From contig JAKQGS010000428.1 in NCBI GenBank assembly GCA_029556045.1, positions 1 through 12,120 of the forward strand: a DNA stretch of 12,120 nucleotides. The letters are read 5' to 3'. A program made the position numbers and the translations under genes. Numbering within the stretch: the first letter of the stretch is position 1; every line of letters begins with the position of its first letter. Positions 5,184-12,120 of this stretch are shown piece by piece. The notes beneath the pieces are model-generated. The model did no database searches. It was not told where the DNA came from and saw only the letters and a list, made by a program, of their open reading frames with translations. The DNA is from Pseudomonadota bacterium (lineage in GTDB: Bacteria > Bdellovibrionota > Oligoflexia > Oligoflexales > Oligoflexaceae).

Positions 5184-6056
5184 ATGGGCCGAAGGATCAT
5201 TTTTGCTCTGGTCTGTATCGCTTGGTGTCCCCTGACCGGCTGTACCTCGAATGTGGAAGAGTTTTCCGAGGTGGTCAAAGCGGATCAGGCCGCAATTACC
5301 ATTCCAGCAGTTCCCGCAGAAGAAAATGAATTTGTATCACCCTATCAGTGGAATGACCAAAAATTCGATGTGGCCTGGTGGACCTGTCAAGTATCCTCAG
5401 GTCGTTCCGCAGTGCTGGTATTTCACGGTGTTGAGGCAGCACCCAGCCGCGGTTTCTGTCAATCCTGGATGGCACAGGTGTTCCTGGCGAAGGGAATCAA
5501 TGTGGTCGCGTTTCACCGCCCTGGGTATGGCAAATCAACGGGCGAACGGGAGTTCGCCGGCCCCCAGACGGTTGCAGCGGCCCAGGCTGTCACCAGTGAA
5601 GCGCGAAAACAAAAACATCCGATCAGCGGCGTATGGGGAATCCAGGACGGAGCGATTGGGGCAGCTTTTTACGCAAAGACAGATACACTTCTCCAGTGGC
5701 TGATCCTCGGCAATGGCATCTACGATTTGGAGTTGGCGCATAAGTCGATCCAATCACCCCTGCTAAAACAACAGCTAAATGCTCTGGTGGCCAAAGAAAA
5801 AGATATGGCTTACGAATCACGCTCCATCGCATGGGATTTTTCCGGTCTTCCCCATCAATTATTTCTCTACCATGGACAAGCCAATACAGATGTGGCGCCC
5901 CTGCAAGCCACGCAGTTTCGGGATAGCTTGGTCACCCAGGAGCATACCGTAGCGCTTAATCTCATCGAGGGAGGCACAGAGGCGTTGTCGGAAACCCAGC
6001 AGATACAGGTCATGACCCTGATTCTGGCGAAGATTGCAGCCCCAGCCAAAAAGTAA
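5184..6056 (+). CDS. Alpha/beta-hydrolase-fold lipoprotein, probably catalytically inactive
   Basis: The 290-residue product begins with a lipoprotein signal peptide ending in LTGC, a good lipobox with lipidated Cys20. Residues about 70-285 have the alpha/beta-hydrolase layout: strand plus oxyanion turn VLVFHG (77-82), the HRPGYGKSTG turn (111-120) typical of the fold, the nucleophile elbow strand ISGVWG (147-152), and a late strand LFLYHGQANTDVAP with an acid Asp236. The elbow, however, reads G-I-Q-D-G (152-156): the nucleophile serine position is Gln154 (codon 5643-5645). In the usual late GGxH segment the sequence is EGGTEAL, putting Glu266 (codon 5979-5981) where the catalytic histidine belongs. 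Two triad members thus appear lost while the fold is kept, suggesting a binding or structural role. Asp155 as an alternative nucleophile, shifted by one, cannot be excluded. Cys68 and Cys92 could form a disulfide. GAGG before the ATG serves as ribosome binding site, and a hairpin terminator follows the stop. Confidence 0.9.
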   Translation: MGRRIIFALVCIAWCPLTGCTSNVEEFSEVVKADQAAITIPAVPAEENEFVSPYQWNDQKFDVAWWTCQVSSGRSAVLVFHGVEAAPSRGFCQSWMAQVFLAKGINVVAFHRPGYGKSTGEREFAGPQTVAAAQAVTSEARKQKHPISGVWGIQDGAIGAAFYAKTDTLLQWLILGNGIYDLELAHKSIQSPLLKQQLNALVAKEKDMAYESRSIAWDFSGLPHQLFLYHGQANTDVAPLQATQFRDSLVTQEHTVALNLIEGGTEALSETQQIQVMTLILAKIAAPAKK

Positions 6057-6082
6057 TCACATATCTACGAAATGGGCACTAG

Positions 6083-6114
6083 AAAGTTTGCGCCTAAAGG
6101 GCGCACTTTTGTTT
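6083..6114 (+). terminator. Hairpin terminator shared by convergent genes
   Basis: TGCGCC (6089-6094) pairs with GGCGCA (6100-6105), extended by AAAG/CTTT (6083-6086 with 6106-6109) across a two-base bulge. The plus strand continues TTTTGTTT. It lies 26 bases after the lipoprotein stop. The stop codon of the convergent minus-strand gene (6094-6096) lies at its loop, and the minus strand continues AAACTTTCT, so it may work weakly in that direction too. Confidence 0.7.
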
Positions 6115-6657
6115 CGTGCTCATGATGGGTGAAGGAGGAAGGGTGTAGGTAATGCCAGTGCTGGAATCCACCTTCTCATAGGAAAACGGGTAACCGAAAA
6201 ATACATTTCGGGGTGTAAATTCATGCTGGGGATCTACGAGCCAGGTCCTGGTGATTTTTCCGTCAAGCCCACGTTTATCAACGAAAAAATTAAATGACCG
6301 TACCGTTAGTTCAGCACCCTGATAGGGTATACGATGGATGTAAAGAGACGCATTCTGAGGGGCGCTTGGCTGGATTTCGAGGTGTTTTTCACCACTGGTT
6401 TCGTCGATATAGGTAACCTTGGCTCCGAGGTTCAAAACCACGTCTCCGAGTTCGCCTGAATCCCGTAAACGCAAGTCTGCTTGAATCCAGCGGTTACCAT
6501 CGACAAGCTGGTGCGCATCACCGAATTGATCGATGTAAAAAGCGCATTCTTCATTAACGGCTTCCTGGTCGATAGTGTAAGAAAAATCATCCGAAGCATA
6601 AATTGGGGTATGTGCCGCGAGTAACAGGCCAGACAGGCAGAGGTTCAATGTCTTCAT
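6094..6657 (-). CDS. Exported protein of unknown function
   Basis: The family is not one I can name. The start is taken as the ATG at 6657, giving 187 residues beginning MKTLNLCLSGLLLAAHTPIYA, a Sec signal peptide with likely cleavage after Ala21 (IYA-SDD). A longer frame reaches a TTG at 6726, but that codon lies within the predicted -35 element and would bury the signal peptide. The mature protein, about 166 residues, would be periplasmic or secreted. It has two cysteines, Cys38 near its start and Cys185 three residues from its end, which could form a disulfide joining both ends. Alternating polar and hydrophobic stretches such as WIQADLRLRD, VVLNLGAKVTYID and ELTVRSFNFFVDKRG suggest a beta-sandwich. 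No catalytic motif is visible. The Shine-Dalgarno sequence is weak (TTTGGA). Confidence 0.78.
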   Translation of the reverse strand: MKTLNLCLSGLLLAAHTPIYASDDFSYTIDQEAVNEECAFYIDQFGDAHQLVDGNRWIQADLRLRDSGELGDVVLNLGAKVTYIDETSGEKHLEIQPSAPQNASLYIHRIPYQGAELTVRSFNFFVDKRGLDGKITRTWLVDPQHEFTPRNVFFGYPFSYEKVDSSTGITYTLPPSPIMSTKQKCAL

Positions 6658-7028
6658 ACGGATTCCAAATCGGATGGATGTTATTTGTTCGGCTGCCTTT
6701 CTAAGGCGAGGGGTACATTTCGTCAAGGTGTTTTGACAAAATCAAAGAACAGTTAAAAAATTAAACTAGAACAGGTAGTTGCATAGAGTTTTGAGGTTAT
6801 GGGTGGAATTCTCAATTCATGCTCAATAATTATGCATTTGGTATCCTAAACATCGGTTGCAACATTTGATTTTCAGTATAGAGTGGCCAGCACCGGCATG
6901 GGATTTGATGTGGGTAATATATGCACACGAACGGGCCCACCCAATTCGCTACCATAGGGATATTAAGGACTTAAAAATCGAAAAATAAATAATCATTCTG
7001 TTTCATTGAATTGCGGGAGTGGTTTGTC
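6658..7028. other. Divergent non-coding region between the exported protein gene and sucB
   Basis: This 371-base stretch holds no supportable gene. Its left end carries the minus-strand promoter candidate. A plus-strand TTGACA (6733-6738) has no good -10 partner. CTCAAT occurs twice 11 bases apart (6811-6816, 6822-6827), about one helical turn, which might be a regulator site but is short enough to be chance. AT-rich stretches at 6750-6770 and 6960-7005 are plausible promoter background. The sucB promoter must lie here but I cannot place it with confidence. Confidence 0.6.
6698..6726 (-). promoter_or_regulatory. Candidate promoter for the exported protein gene
   Basis: On the minus strand TTGACG (6726-6721) and TAGAAA (6703-6698) are 17 bases apart, matching the sigma70 consensus at five and four of six positions. 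Transcription would start near 6691, leaving a 34-base leader. The spacing is ideal and the position fits the ATG at 6657. Confidence 0.45.
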
Positions 7029-7031
7029 ATG
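7015..7031 (+). promoter_or_regulatory. Ribosome binding site fixing the sucB start
   Basis: GGGAG (7015-7019) lies nine bases before ATG 7029-7031. An upstream in-frame TTG at 7011 overlaps this site and would add six residues not seen in E2 proteins, which begin directly with the lipoyl domain. Confidence 0.75.
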
Positions 7032-8243
7032 TCGTTTGAAGTAAAGGTTCCAGCGGTTGGGGAATCCGTTCAAGAAGGCCAGATCTACAAATGGCATAAA
7101 AAGAGTGGCGATTATGTAAGCCGGGACGATGTCATGGTGGAACTGGAAACCGACAAGGCCACGGTGGAGATCGTGGCAGAAACTGCGGGTGTGATTACGA
7201 CATTGGTGAAAGAAGGCGATACGGTTGCCGTCGGTGATAAGATTGCGACCATCGATACTAATGCACCAATGCCCGCATCAGCGGCTGCCAAGTCCGCTCC
7301 TCCACCGCCACCACAACCGATAGTGCAAAGTGGCAAGTCCTCTGCGAAAGTGGATAAACCTCTTAGTCCGGCGGTCAGTCGTATGGTGAACGAGCAAAAT
7401 CTCGACCCCAAGCAAATATCCGGCAGTGGACGGGATGGTCGTATCACTAAAGCCGATGTGGTTCAGCACCTGGCAACGGCTCCTGGAAAAAGCGCACCGG
7501 CCACACCGGAACCCGCCCGAACTCTGAACGTCGAGACGGGTGCCCGTGAAACCCGCCGGGTCAAAATGTCCAAACTCCGCCAGACCATTGCGGAGCGTCT
7601 GGTGCAGGCGCAACAGACCGCCGCCATGCTCACGACTTTTAACGAAATCGATATGACCGCAGTCATGGACATGCGTAAGCGTTACAAGGACTCCTTCAAG
7701 GACCATCACGGGGTGAATCTCGGGTTCATGAGTTTTTTTGTGAAGGCTGTCGTGGAAGCGTTGAAAACCTACCCTGCCATCAATGGTTTTGTGGATGGCA
7801 CCGACACTGTTTTTCACGACTACTGTGACATCGGTGTGGCTGTATCAACGGAGCGGGGATTGATGGTGCCGGTGCTAAGAAATTGTGAATCCTTATCGTT
7901 TGCAGGTGTTGAGCAGGCCATTGGTGAATACGCCAAAAAAGGCCGGGAAGGTAAAATCACACTCGACGATTTGGCAGGGGGCACATTTACTATTTCTAAT
8001 GGTGGCACGTTTGGTTCCCTGTTGTCGACGCCCATATTGAATCCGCCACAAAGCGGAATTTTAGGTATGCATAAAATTGAAGAACGCCCTGTCGCCTTAA
8101 ATGGACAAGTGGTCATCCGGCCCATGATGTATGTTGCTTTGTCCTACGATCATCGCATCGTTGACGGCAAGGAGGCGGTGGGGTTCCTGGTCAAAGTTAA
8201 AGAGTGTATCGAAGATCCAGCTCGCCTGTTGTTGGGAGTGTAA
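7029..8243 (+). CDS. sucB: 2-oxoglutarate dehydrogenase E2, dihydrolipoyllysine succinyltransferase
   Basis: E2 forms the 24-subunit core of the complex and transfers the succinyl group from its lipoyl arm to CoA. The 404-residue length matches E. coli SucB (405). Residues 1-76 are one lipoyl domain, with the lipoylated lysine K43 in ETDKA. A proline- and alanine-rich linker follows, including PPPPPQP. The peripheral subunit-binding domain, LSPAVSRMV to ADVVQHL, lies at about 112-150. The acyltransferase domain runs from about 178 to the end. Catalytic His375 and Asp379 stand in HRIVDG, and ISNGGTFGS and NPPQSGILG are conserved. The sequence [14 protein letters not shown] and the C-terminus DPARLLLGV match the succinyltransferase rather than the pyruvate dehydrogenase acetyltransferase. 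It is the first gene of sucB-lpdA-sucA, with lpdA three bases downstream. The 2-oxoglutarate step of the TCA cycle is therefore complete at this locus. Confidence 0.97.
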   Translation: MSFEVKVPAVGESVQEGQIYKWHKKSGDYVSRDDVMVELETDKATVEIVAETAGVITTLVKEGDTVAVGDKIATIDTNAPMPASAAAKSAPPPPPQPIVQSGKSSAKVDKPLSPAVSRMVNEQNLDPKQISGSGRDGRITKADVVQHLATAPGKSAPATPEPARTLNVETGARETRRVKMSKLRQTIAERLVQAQQTAAMLTTFNEIDMTAVMDMRKRYKDSFKDHHGVNLGFMSFFVKAVVEALKTYPAINGFVDGTDTVFHDYCDIGVAVSTERGLMVPVLRNCESLSFAGVEQAIGEYAKKGREGKITLDDLAGGTFTISNGGTFGSLLSTPILNPPQSGILGMHKIEERPVALNGQVVIRPMMYVALSYDHRIVDGKEAVGFLVKVKECIEDPARLLLGV

Positions 8244-8246
8244 ACC

Positions 8247-9644
8247 GTGGAAGCATTTGACTTGGTGGTTATTGGTGGCGGGCCCGGGGGTTATGTGGCG
8301 GCGATCCGCGCTGCGCAATTAGGCCTGAAAACCGCATGCATAGAATCACGGGGGTCCCTGGGTGGGACCTGTCTCAACGTGGGCTGCATTCCCAGTAAAG
8401 CCTTACTCCAATCGAGTGAGGCTTTTGCTCATGCCAGTCATAAAGCAAAAGAGCTTGGTGTCGTCTATAAAGACGTGGGGTTTGACCTGGCCCAGATTCT
8501 GAAGCGTAAAGATGGCATCGTCCGCCAACTGACTGGTGGTATCGAAGGACTGTTCAAGAAAAAAAAGGTGACCTATTTCAAGGGAATTGGATCATTTTCA
8601 GGACCCGGTCAGGTCAAAATTGCTGGTATTGACGGTGTTGAAACCCAGGTGTCTGCCAAGAAGGTGATCATTGCCACTGGGAGTGCCCCCATTGAAATCC
8701 CCATTGCGCCGTTCGACGAAGACCGCGTGGTAAGCTCGACGGGAGCGTTGAATTTTCCCGAAGTGCCCAAACATTTAGTGGTCGTGGGTGGCGGTGTCAT
8801 CGGTTTGGAGCTTGGTAGCGTCTGGGCCCGTTTGGGTGCCAAAGTCAGCGTGATCGAAGCCTCTTCGCAGATTCTTTCCATGATGGACGGCGATGTGATT
8901 AAAACCGTGACGAAAGTCCTCAAGAAAGAAGGAATGGATTTTTATACGGAAGCCAAATTTACGGGACTCAAGCGAGGTAAGCGTGATTTGACGGTTGTCT
9001 GTCAAAAAGGTGAAGAGTCCTTTGAATTACAGTGTGATCGTCTGCTCGTTGCCGTGGGGCGGCGCGCTTTCACATCAGGGCTGAACCTGGAGTCCATTGG
9101 ACTGACCACCGAAGGAAACGGGAAAATCAAAGTCGATACTCACTTTCAAACGGATGTTCCAGGTGTTTGTGCCATCGGGGATGTTATCGCGGGGCCTATG
9201 TTGGCTCACAAAGCTGAGGAAGAAGGTGTCGCTTGTGCAGAATTGATCGCCGGCCGTTATGGCCACGTTAATTACGAAGCCATTCCCAGCGTTGTGTACA
9301 TCTGGCCGGAAGTGGCCTCCATCGGCCTGACGGAAGAGGAATGCAAAGCAAAGGGACTTGCGGTGAAGGTTGGTAAGTTCCCGTTTGCCGCTAATGGTCG
9401 GGCCAAATGTTTTGGCGAGACCGAAGGATTCGTGAAAATTATCGCAGATGCACATACCGATCGCATGCTGGGGGCCCACATAGTTGGGCCAAATGCATCC
9501 GAGCTAATCGCAGAACTGGCGATCGCATTTGAATACAGTGCCAGTTCTGAAGATGTGGCTCGCTCGGTGCATGCCCATCCAACACTTGCAGAAGCCATAA
9601 AAGAAGCAGCCCTCGCCGTCGACGGGCGAGCATTGCATATTTGA
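8247..9644 (+). CDS. lpdA: Dihydrolipoamide dehydrogenase (E3)
   Basis: E3 reoxidises dihydrolipoyl groups on E2, passing electrons through its disulfide and FAD to NAD+. The 465-residue protein starts with the FAD-binding GGGPGG (10-15). The redox-active pair Cys42 and Cys47 stands in TCLNVGCIPSKAL. The NAD-binding fold begins near residue 178 with VVGGGVIGLELG. The second FAD motif is AIGDVIAGPMLAHKAEEEG, and the dimer-interface catalytic His444 and Glu449 lie in HAHPTLAE. The start is GTG at 8247, with GGGAG in the last sucB codons as its ribosome binding site. Placement between sucB and sucA suggests an E3 devoted to the 2-oxoglutarate complex, though it could also serve pyruvate dehydrogenase or glycine cleavage. 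No anomaly is seen. Confidence 0.98.
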   Translation: MEAFDLVVIGGGPGGYVAAIRAAQLGLKTACIESRGSLGGTCLNVGCIPSKALLQSSEAFAHASHKAKELGVVYKDVGFDLAQILKRKDGIVRQLTGGIEGLFKKKKVTYFKGIGSFSGPGQVKIAGIDGVETQVSAKKVIIATGSAPIEIPIAPFDEDRVVSSTGALNFPEVPKHLVVVGGGVIGLELGSVWARLGAKVSVIEASSQILSMMDGDVIKTVTKVLKKEGMDFYTEAKFTGLKRGKRDLTVVCQKGEESFELQCDRLLVAVGRRAFTSGLNLESIGLTTEGNGKIKVDTHFQTDVPGVCAIGDVIAGPMLAHKAEEEGVACAELIAGRYGHVNYEAIPSVVYIWPEVASIGLTEEECKAKGLAVKVGKFPFAANGRAKCFGETEGFVKIIADAHTDRMLGAHIVGPNASELIAELAIAFEYSASSEDVARSVHAHPTLAEAIKEAALAVDGRALHI

Positions 9645-9657
9645 GAAAGGGTTTGAA

Positions 9658-12120
9658 ATGGCCGGGACGTTGAATTTTCAGAAATTCAGTTTTGCCAATG
9701 GAGCCAACGCCGCGTATATCGACGATCTCTATCGGCGATTCCGGGACAATCCAGACAGTGTGGAGGCTTCCTGGCGCAGTTTTTTTGAGGGCTACGAGTT
9801 CGCAGCCCAGGGTGTGTCCGGTCGTTCTGGCAATGATCTGGAAGCCAAAGTCGAAGCCTATATCAATGCTTTTCGTCGTTTAGGTCACTTGAGTGCCCAT
9901 CTGGATCCCCTGAATGAAAGACCGGCCCTGCGTCATGATATGCTGCCTGAGCAACATGGTTTGGGTGATGTGCCGAAAGACATGACGTTTCATCCATCCA
10001 ATTTACCCGTCAAGGGCTCCCTGACGTTTGCGGAAATCCATCAGCTGATGCTTGATACGTACACCCGCACCATTGGTGCGGATTATCGTGAGATTAACGA
10101 TATCGAAGCCGTGACCTGGTTTCAGGAACAGATGGAAGGCTGTCGTAATCAACCGACAATTCCTACTGAGGTGAAACGACGGATATTTGGCAAGCTTGTG
10201 GAGGCAGAAGGTTTTGAACGATTTCTTCAGGACCGTTTTCTGGGGCAAAAACGCTTTTCAGCCGAAGGCCTCGAATCCCTGATTCCTCTCCTGGACATAA
10301 TGTCTGATGAAGCCGTCAAAGGTGGAATCGAGGAGATCTCCATGGGCATGGCCCATCGCGGCCGACTGAATGTGTTGACCAATTTTATGGGGAAACCCTA
10401 TGAATTGATGTTCAAGGAGTTTGAGGGCAGTGAGTACAACACCCACGATATTGACGGGGACGTAAAGTACCACAAGGGATTTGCCAGCTATGTCGAAACT
10501 CAGTCGGGGCAGAAGGTGCGGGTTAATCTGGCGCCAAACCCCAGTCACCTCGAAGCGGTGAACCCAGTCGTGGAGGGGTTTACCCGCGCGCGGCAACGGA
10601 TTTTGGGAGACCAGGATAACCGACGGGTCATGCCGGTTTTACTGCATGGAGATGCATCATTCGTTGGGCAGGGGATTGTTGCCGAAACATTGAACCTTTC
10701 AGGATTGGAGGCCTATCAGACAGGCGGAACAATCCATGTGATCACCAACAATCAGGTGGGATTCACCACCAACCCCGATGAAAGTCGCTCCTGCAATTAT
10801 TCTTCGGATATCGCCAAAATGGTGCGTGCACCCGTTTTGCATGTGAATGCGGATGATCCCGAAGCTGTCGTCTGGACTGCCCGCCTGGCGGTGGCTTATC
10901 GTCAGAAGTTTAAAAAAGACATTGTGATTGATCTGGTAGGCTACCGTCGCCATGGCCATAATGAGACGGACGAGCCTACTTTTACCCAGCCGCAGATGTA
11001 TCGCGTCATTAAAAACCACGAAACCGTCCTTAACATCTATACCAATCAGCTGATTCGGGAAGGTGTAATGACGCAGGTGGAGTCCGATGAAGAGATCAAG
11101 GGGTTTCGCGCCCGCCTTCAGGCTGGATTGGATAAGGTGCGTGGGAACCAGAATATCGAAATTCTGGTCAGTTATCCCAAGGAGCTGGAATATAGCTTAA
11201 AGTACGTCAAAGCAACGGAGGATGAGTGTCTCCAAAAAGTCAAAACGGCTGTCAATGCTGATAGGTTGCAGAGCGTGGCGACCAATATAGCGACAGTGCC
11301 GACAGGCTTTAATCCCCACCCTAAAATTGCCAGGCTTTTCCAAACCCGCAAGGAGATGATGCAGGGAGAGGGGAACATTGATTGGGGTATGGCGGAGCTA
11401 TTGGCCTATGGCACTCTGGCGGCAGAAAAGCATCACGTGCGACTATCCGGCCAGGATTGCCGCCGTGGGACCTTTAGTCATCGTCACGCAGTGATTCGGG
11501 ATTATGAAACCGGACAATTGTGGCACGCCCTGAATCAGATTTCCCTCGACCAAGCTCCGGTTGATGTCATCAACAGCCCGCTTTCCGAGCAGGGGGTTAT
11601 GGGCTTTGAGTTCGGTTATTCGGTGGCAGATCGCGATGCCCTGGTGCTATGGGAAGCACAATTTGGGGATTTCGCCAACGGGGGTCAAATCATCATCGAC
11701 CAGTTTCTGGTGGCCTCCGAAGCCAAGTGGAAACAAGCCTGTGGCCTGGTGCTTATGTTGCCACACGGATATGAGGGTATGGGGCCCGAGCATTCCAGCG
11801 CCAGGCCCGAGCGTTTCCTGCAACTCAGTGGTAATTTAAACATTCAGGTGGTTAATCCCACTACGCCGGCGCAATTGTTCCATGTGTTACGCCGTCAGAT
11901 GGTCCGGGAGTTCCGGAAACCTCTGATTCTCATGACTCCCAAAAGCCTGTTGCGGCATGCCAAGGTCGTGTCGAAAATTAAAGAATTTAGCACTGGCGAG
12001 TTTCAGGAAGTTATGACAGATGCCGGCCGGAATAAAAGTGATGTGCGGCGTCTGCTGCTTTGCACGGGAAAGATATTCTATGACCTCGATGAGGCACGGG
12101 TAAAGTCTCCCAACAAGGGC
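9658..12120 (+). CDS. sucA: 2-oxoglutarate dehydrogenase E1 (3' end outside window)
   Basis: E1 binds thiamine diphosphate, decarboxylates 2-oxoglutarate and succinylates the E2 lipoyl arm. The frame is open for 821 codons to the right edge. The E. coli protein has 933 residues, and comparison with its end suggests roughly 100 residues are missing. The N-terminus YIDDLYRRFRDNPDSVEASW is the usual E1o segment; there is no fused acyltransferase domain as in actinobacterial KGD. Catalytic-domain motifs follow: MGMAHRGRLNVL with His233 (about 229-240), the thiamine-diphosphate GDA at 331-333 through NNQ at 364-366 with its magnesium ligands, and RRHGHNETDEP with His432. The transketolase-like pyrimidine domain has RRGTFSHRHAV and INSPLSEQGVMGFEFGYS with Glu644. 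The ATG lies 13 bases after lpdA with GAAAGG as ribosome binding site, so it is the third gene of the operon. Confidence 0.97.
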   Translation, partial: MAGTLNFQKFSFANGANAAYIDDLYRRFRDNPDSVEASWRSFFEGYEFAAQGVSGRSGNDLEAKVEAYINAFRRLGHLSAHLDPLNERPALRHDMLPEQHGLGDVPKDMTFHPSNLPVKGSLTFAEIHQLMLDTYTRTIGADYREINDIEAVTWFQEQMEGCRNQPTIPTEVKRRIFGKLVEAEGFERFLQDRFLGQKRFSAEGLESLIPLLDIMSDEAVKGGIEEISMGMAHRGRLNVLTNFMGKPYELMFKEFEGSEYNTHDIDGDVKYHKGFASYVETQSGQKVRVNLAPNPSHLEAVNPVVEGFTRARQRILGDQDNRRVMPVLLHGDASFVGQGIVAETLNLSGLEAYQTGGTIHVITNNQVGFTTNPDESRSCNYSSDIAKMVRAPVLHVNADDPEAVVWTARLAVAYRQKFKKDIVIDLVGYRRHGHNETDEPTFTQPQMYRVIKNHETVLNIYTNQLIREGVMTQVESDEEIKGFRARLQAGLDKVRGNQNIEILVSYPKELEYSLKYVKATEDECLQKVKTAVNADRLQSVATNIATVPTGFNPHPKIARLFQTRKEMMQGEGNIDWGMAELLAYGTLAAEKHHVRLSGQDCRRGTFSHRHAVIRDYETGQLWHALNQISLDQAPVDVINSPLSEQGVMGFEFGYSVADRDALVLWEAQFGDFANGGQIIIDQFLVASEAKWKQACGLVLMLPHGYEGMGPEHSSARPERFLQLSGNLNIQVVNPTTPAQLFHVLRRQMVREFRKPLILMTPKSLLRHAKVVSKIKEFSTGEFQEVMTDAGRNKSDVRRLLLCTGKIFYDLDEARVKSPNKG

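Noticed and set aside
6658..6726. N-terminal extension of the exported protein to a TTG start
   Set aside because: The extension precedes a clean signal peptide and overlaps the predicted promoter, so the ATG at 6657 is better.
6733..6766. Perfect TTGACA on the plus strand as the sucB promoter
   Set aside because: The candidate -10 sequences (TTAAAA, TTAAAC) are 14 or 22 bases away, outside the normal spacing, and the site is nearly 300 bases from sucB.
7278..7817. A 179-codon open frame on the minus strand inside sucB
   Set aside because: It lies wholly opposite a certain, well-conserved E2 gene and its translation is histidine- and arginine-rich without any family signal; it is a shadow of the coding strand.

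Overview
The window reads as an ordinary chromosomal segment of a Gram-negative bacterium. The evidence is lipobox-type lipoproteins, a periplasmic signal peptide, a bactofilin and a complete set of 2-oxoglutarate dehydrogenase subunits. Base composition is moderate, roughly half G+C. The mix of genes, and a small acidic-tailed protein behind rpsI that recalls delta-proteobacterial proteins, suggest a deltaproteobacterium or Bdellovibrionota/Oligoflexia-like lineage. That placement is only a guess from the sequence. I see no insertion sequence, phage gene, CRISPR array, tRNA or rRNA.

Layout. (1) Positions 1-1936: the 3' end of a GT4-type glycosyltransferase overlaps, by an ATGA junction, asnS (asparaginyl-tRNA synthetase). 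(2) 1986-3549: a good sigma70-type promoter and a short hairpin leader precede rplM-rpsI (L13, S9). A strong hairpin follows, then, with almost no gap, a 113-residue protein that may be a PC4-like single-stranded nucleic acid binder. A second strong terminator at 3511-3549 closes this block. (3) 3482-4186, minus strand: an unrecognised 234-residue protein whose last codons run through that terminator. (4) 4254-6056: a bactofilin, a small lipoprotein and a larger alpha/beta-hydrolase-fold lipoprotein, possibly one envelope operon, ending at a hairpin shared with the next, convergent gene. (5) 6094-6657, minus strand: an unrecognised exported protein with its own promoter candidate. (6) 6658-7028: a 371-base divergent non-coding region. 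(7) 7029-12120: sucB-lpdA-sucA, encoding E2, E3 and E1 of 2-oxoglutarate dehydrogenase in a tight operon. sucA runs off the right edge.

Functionally, the core is translation (AsnRS, L13, S9) and the TCA cycle. E1 decarboxylates 2-oxoglutarate on thiamine diphosphate, E2 moves the succinyl group from its lipoyl lysine to CoA, and E3 reoxidises the lipoyl group with FAD and NAD+. The less ordinary parts are the hydrolase-like lipoprotein, whose nucleophile and histidine positions both appear substituted, the small protein attached to the ribosomal operon through a terminator-like hairpin, and a minus-strand gene whose 3' end is made of an opposite-strand terminator. No obviously new multi-gene system stands out. 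The bactofilin-lipoprotein group is the best candidate for unexplored biology.
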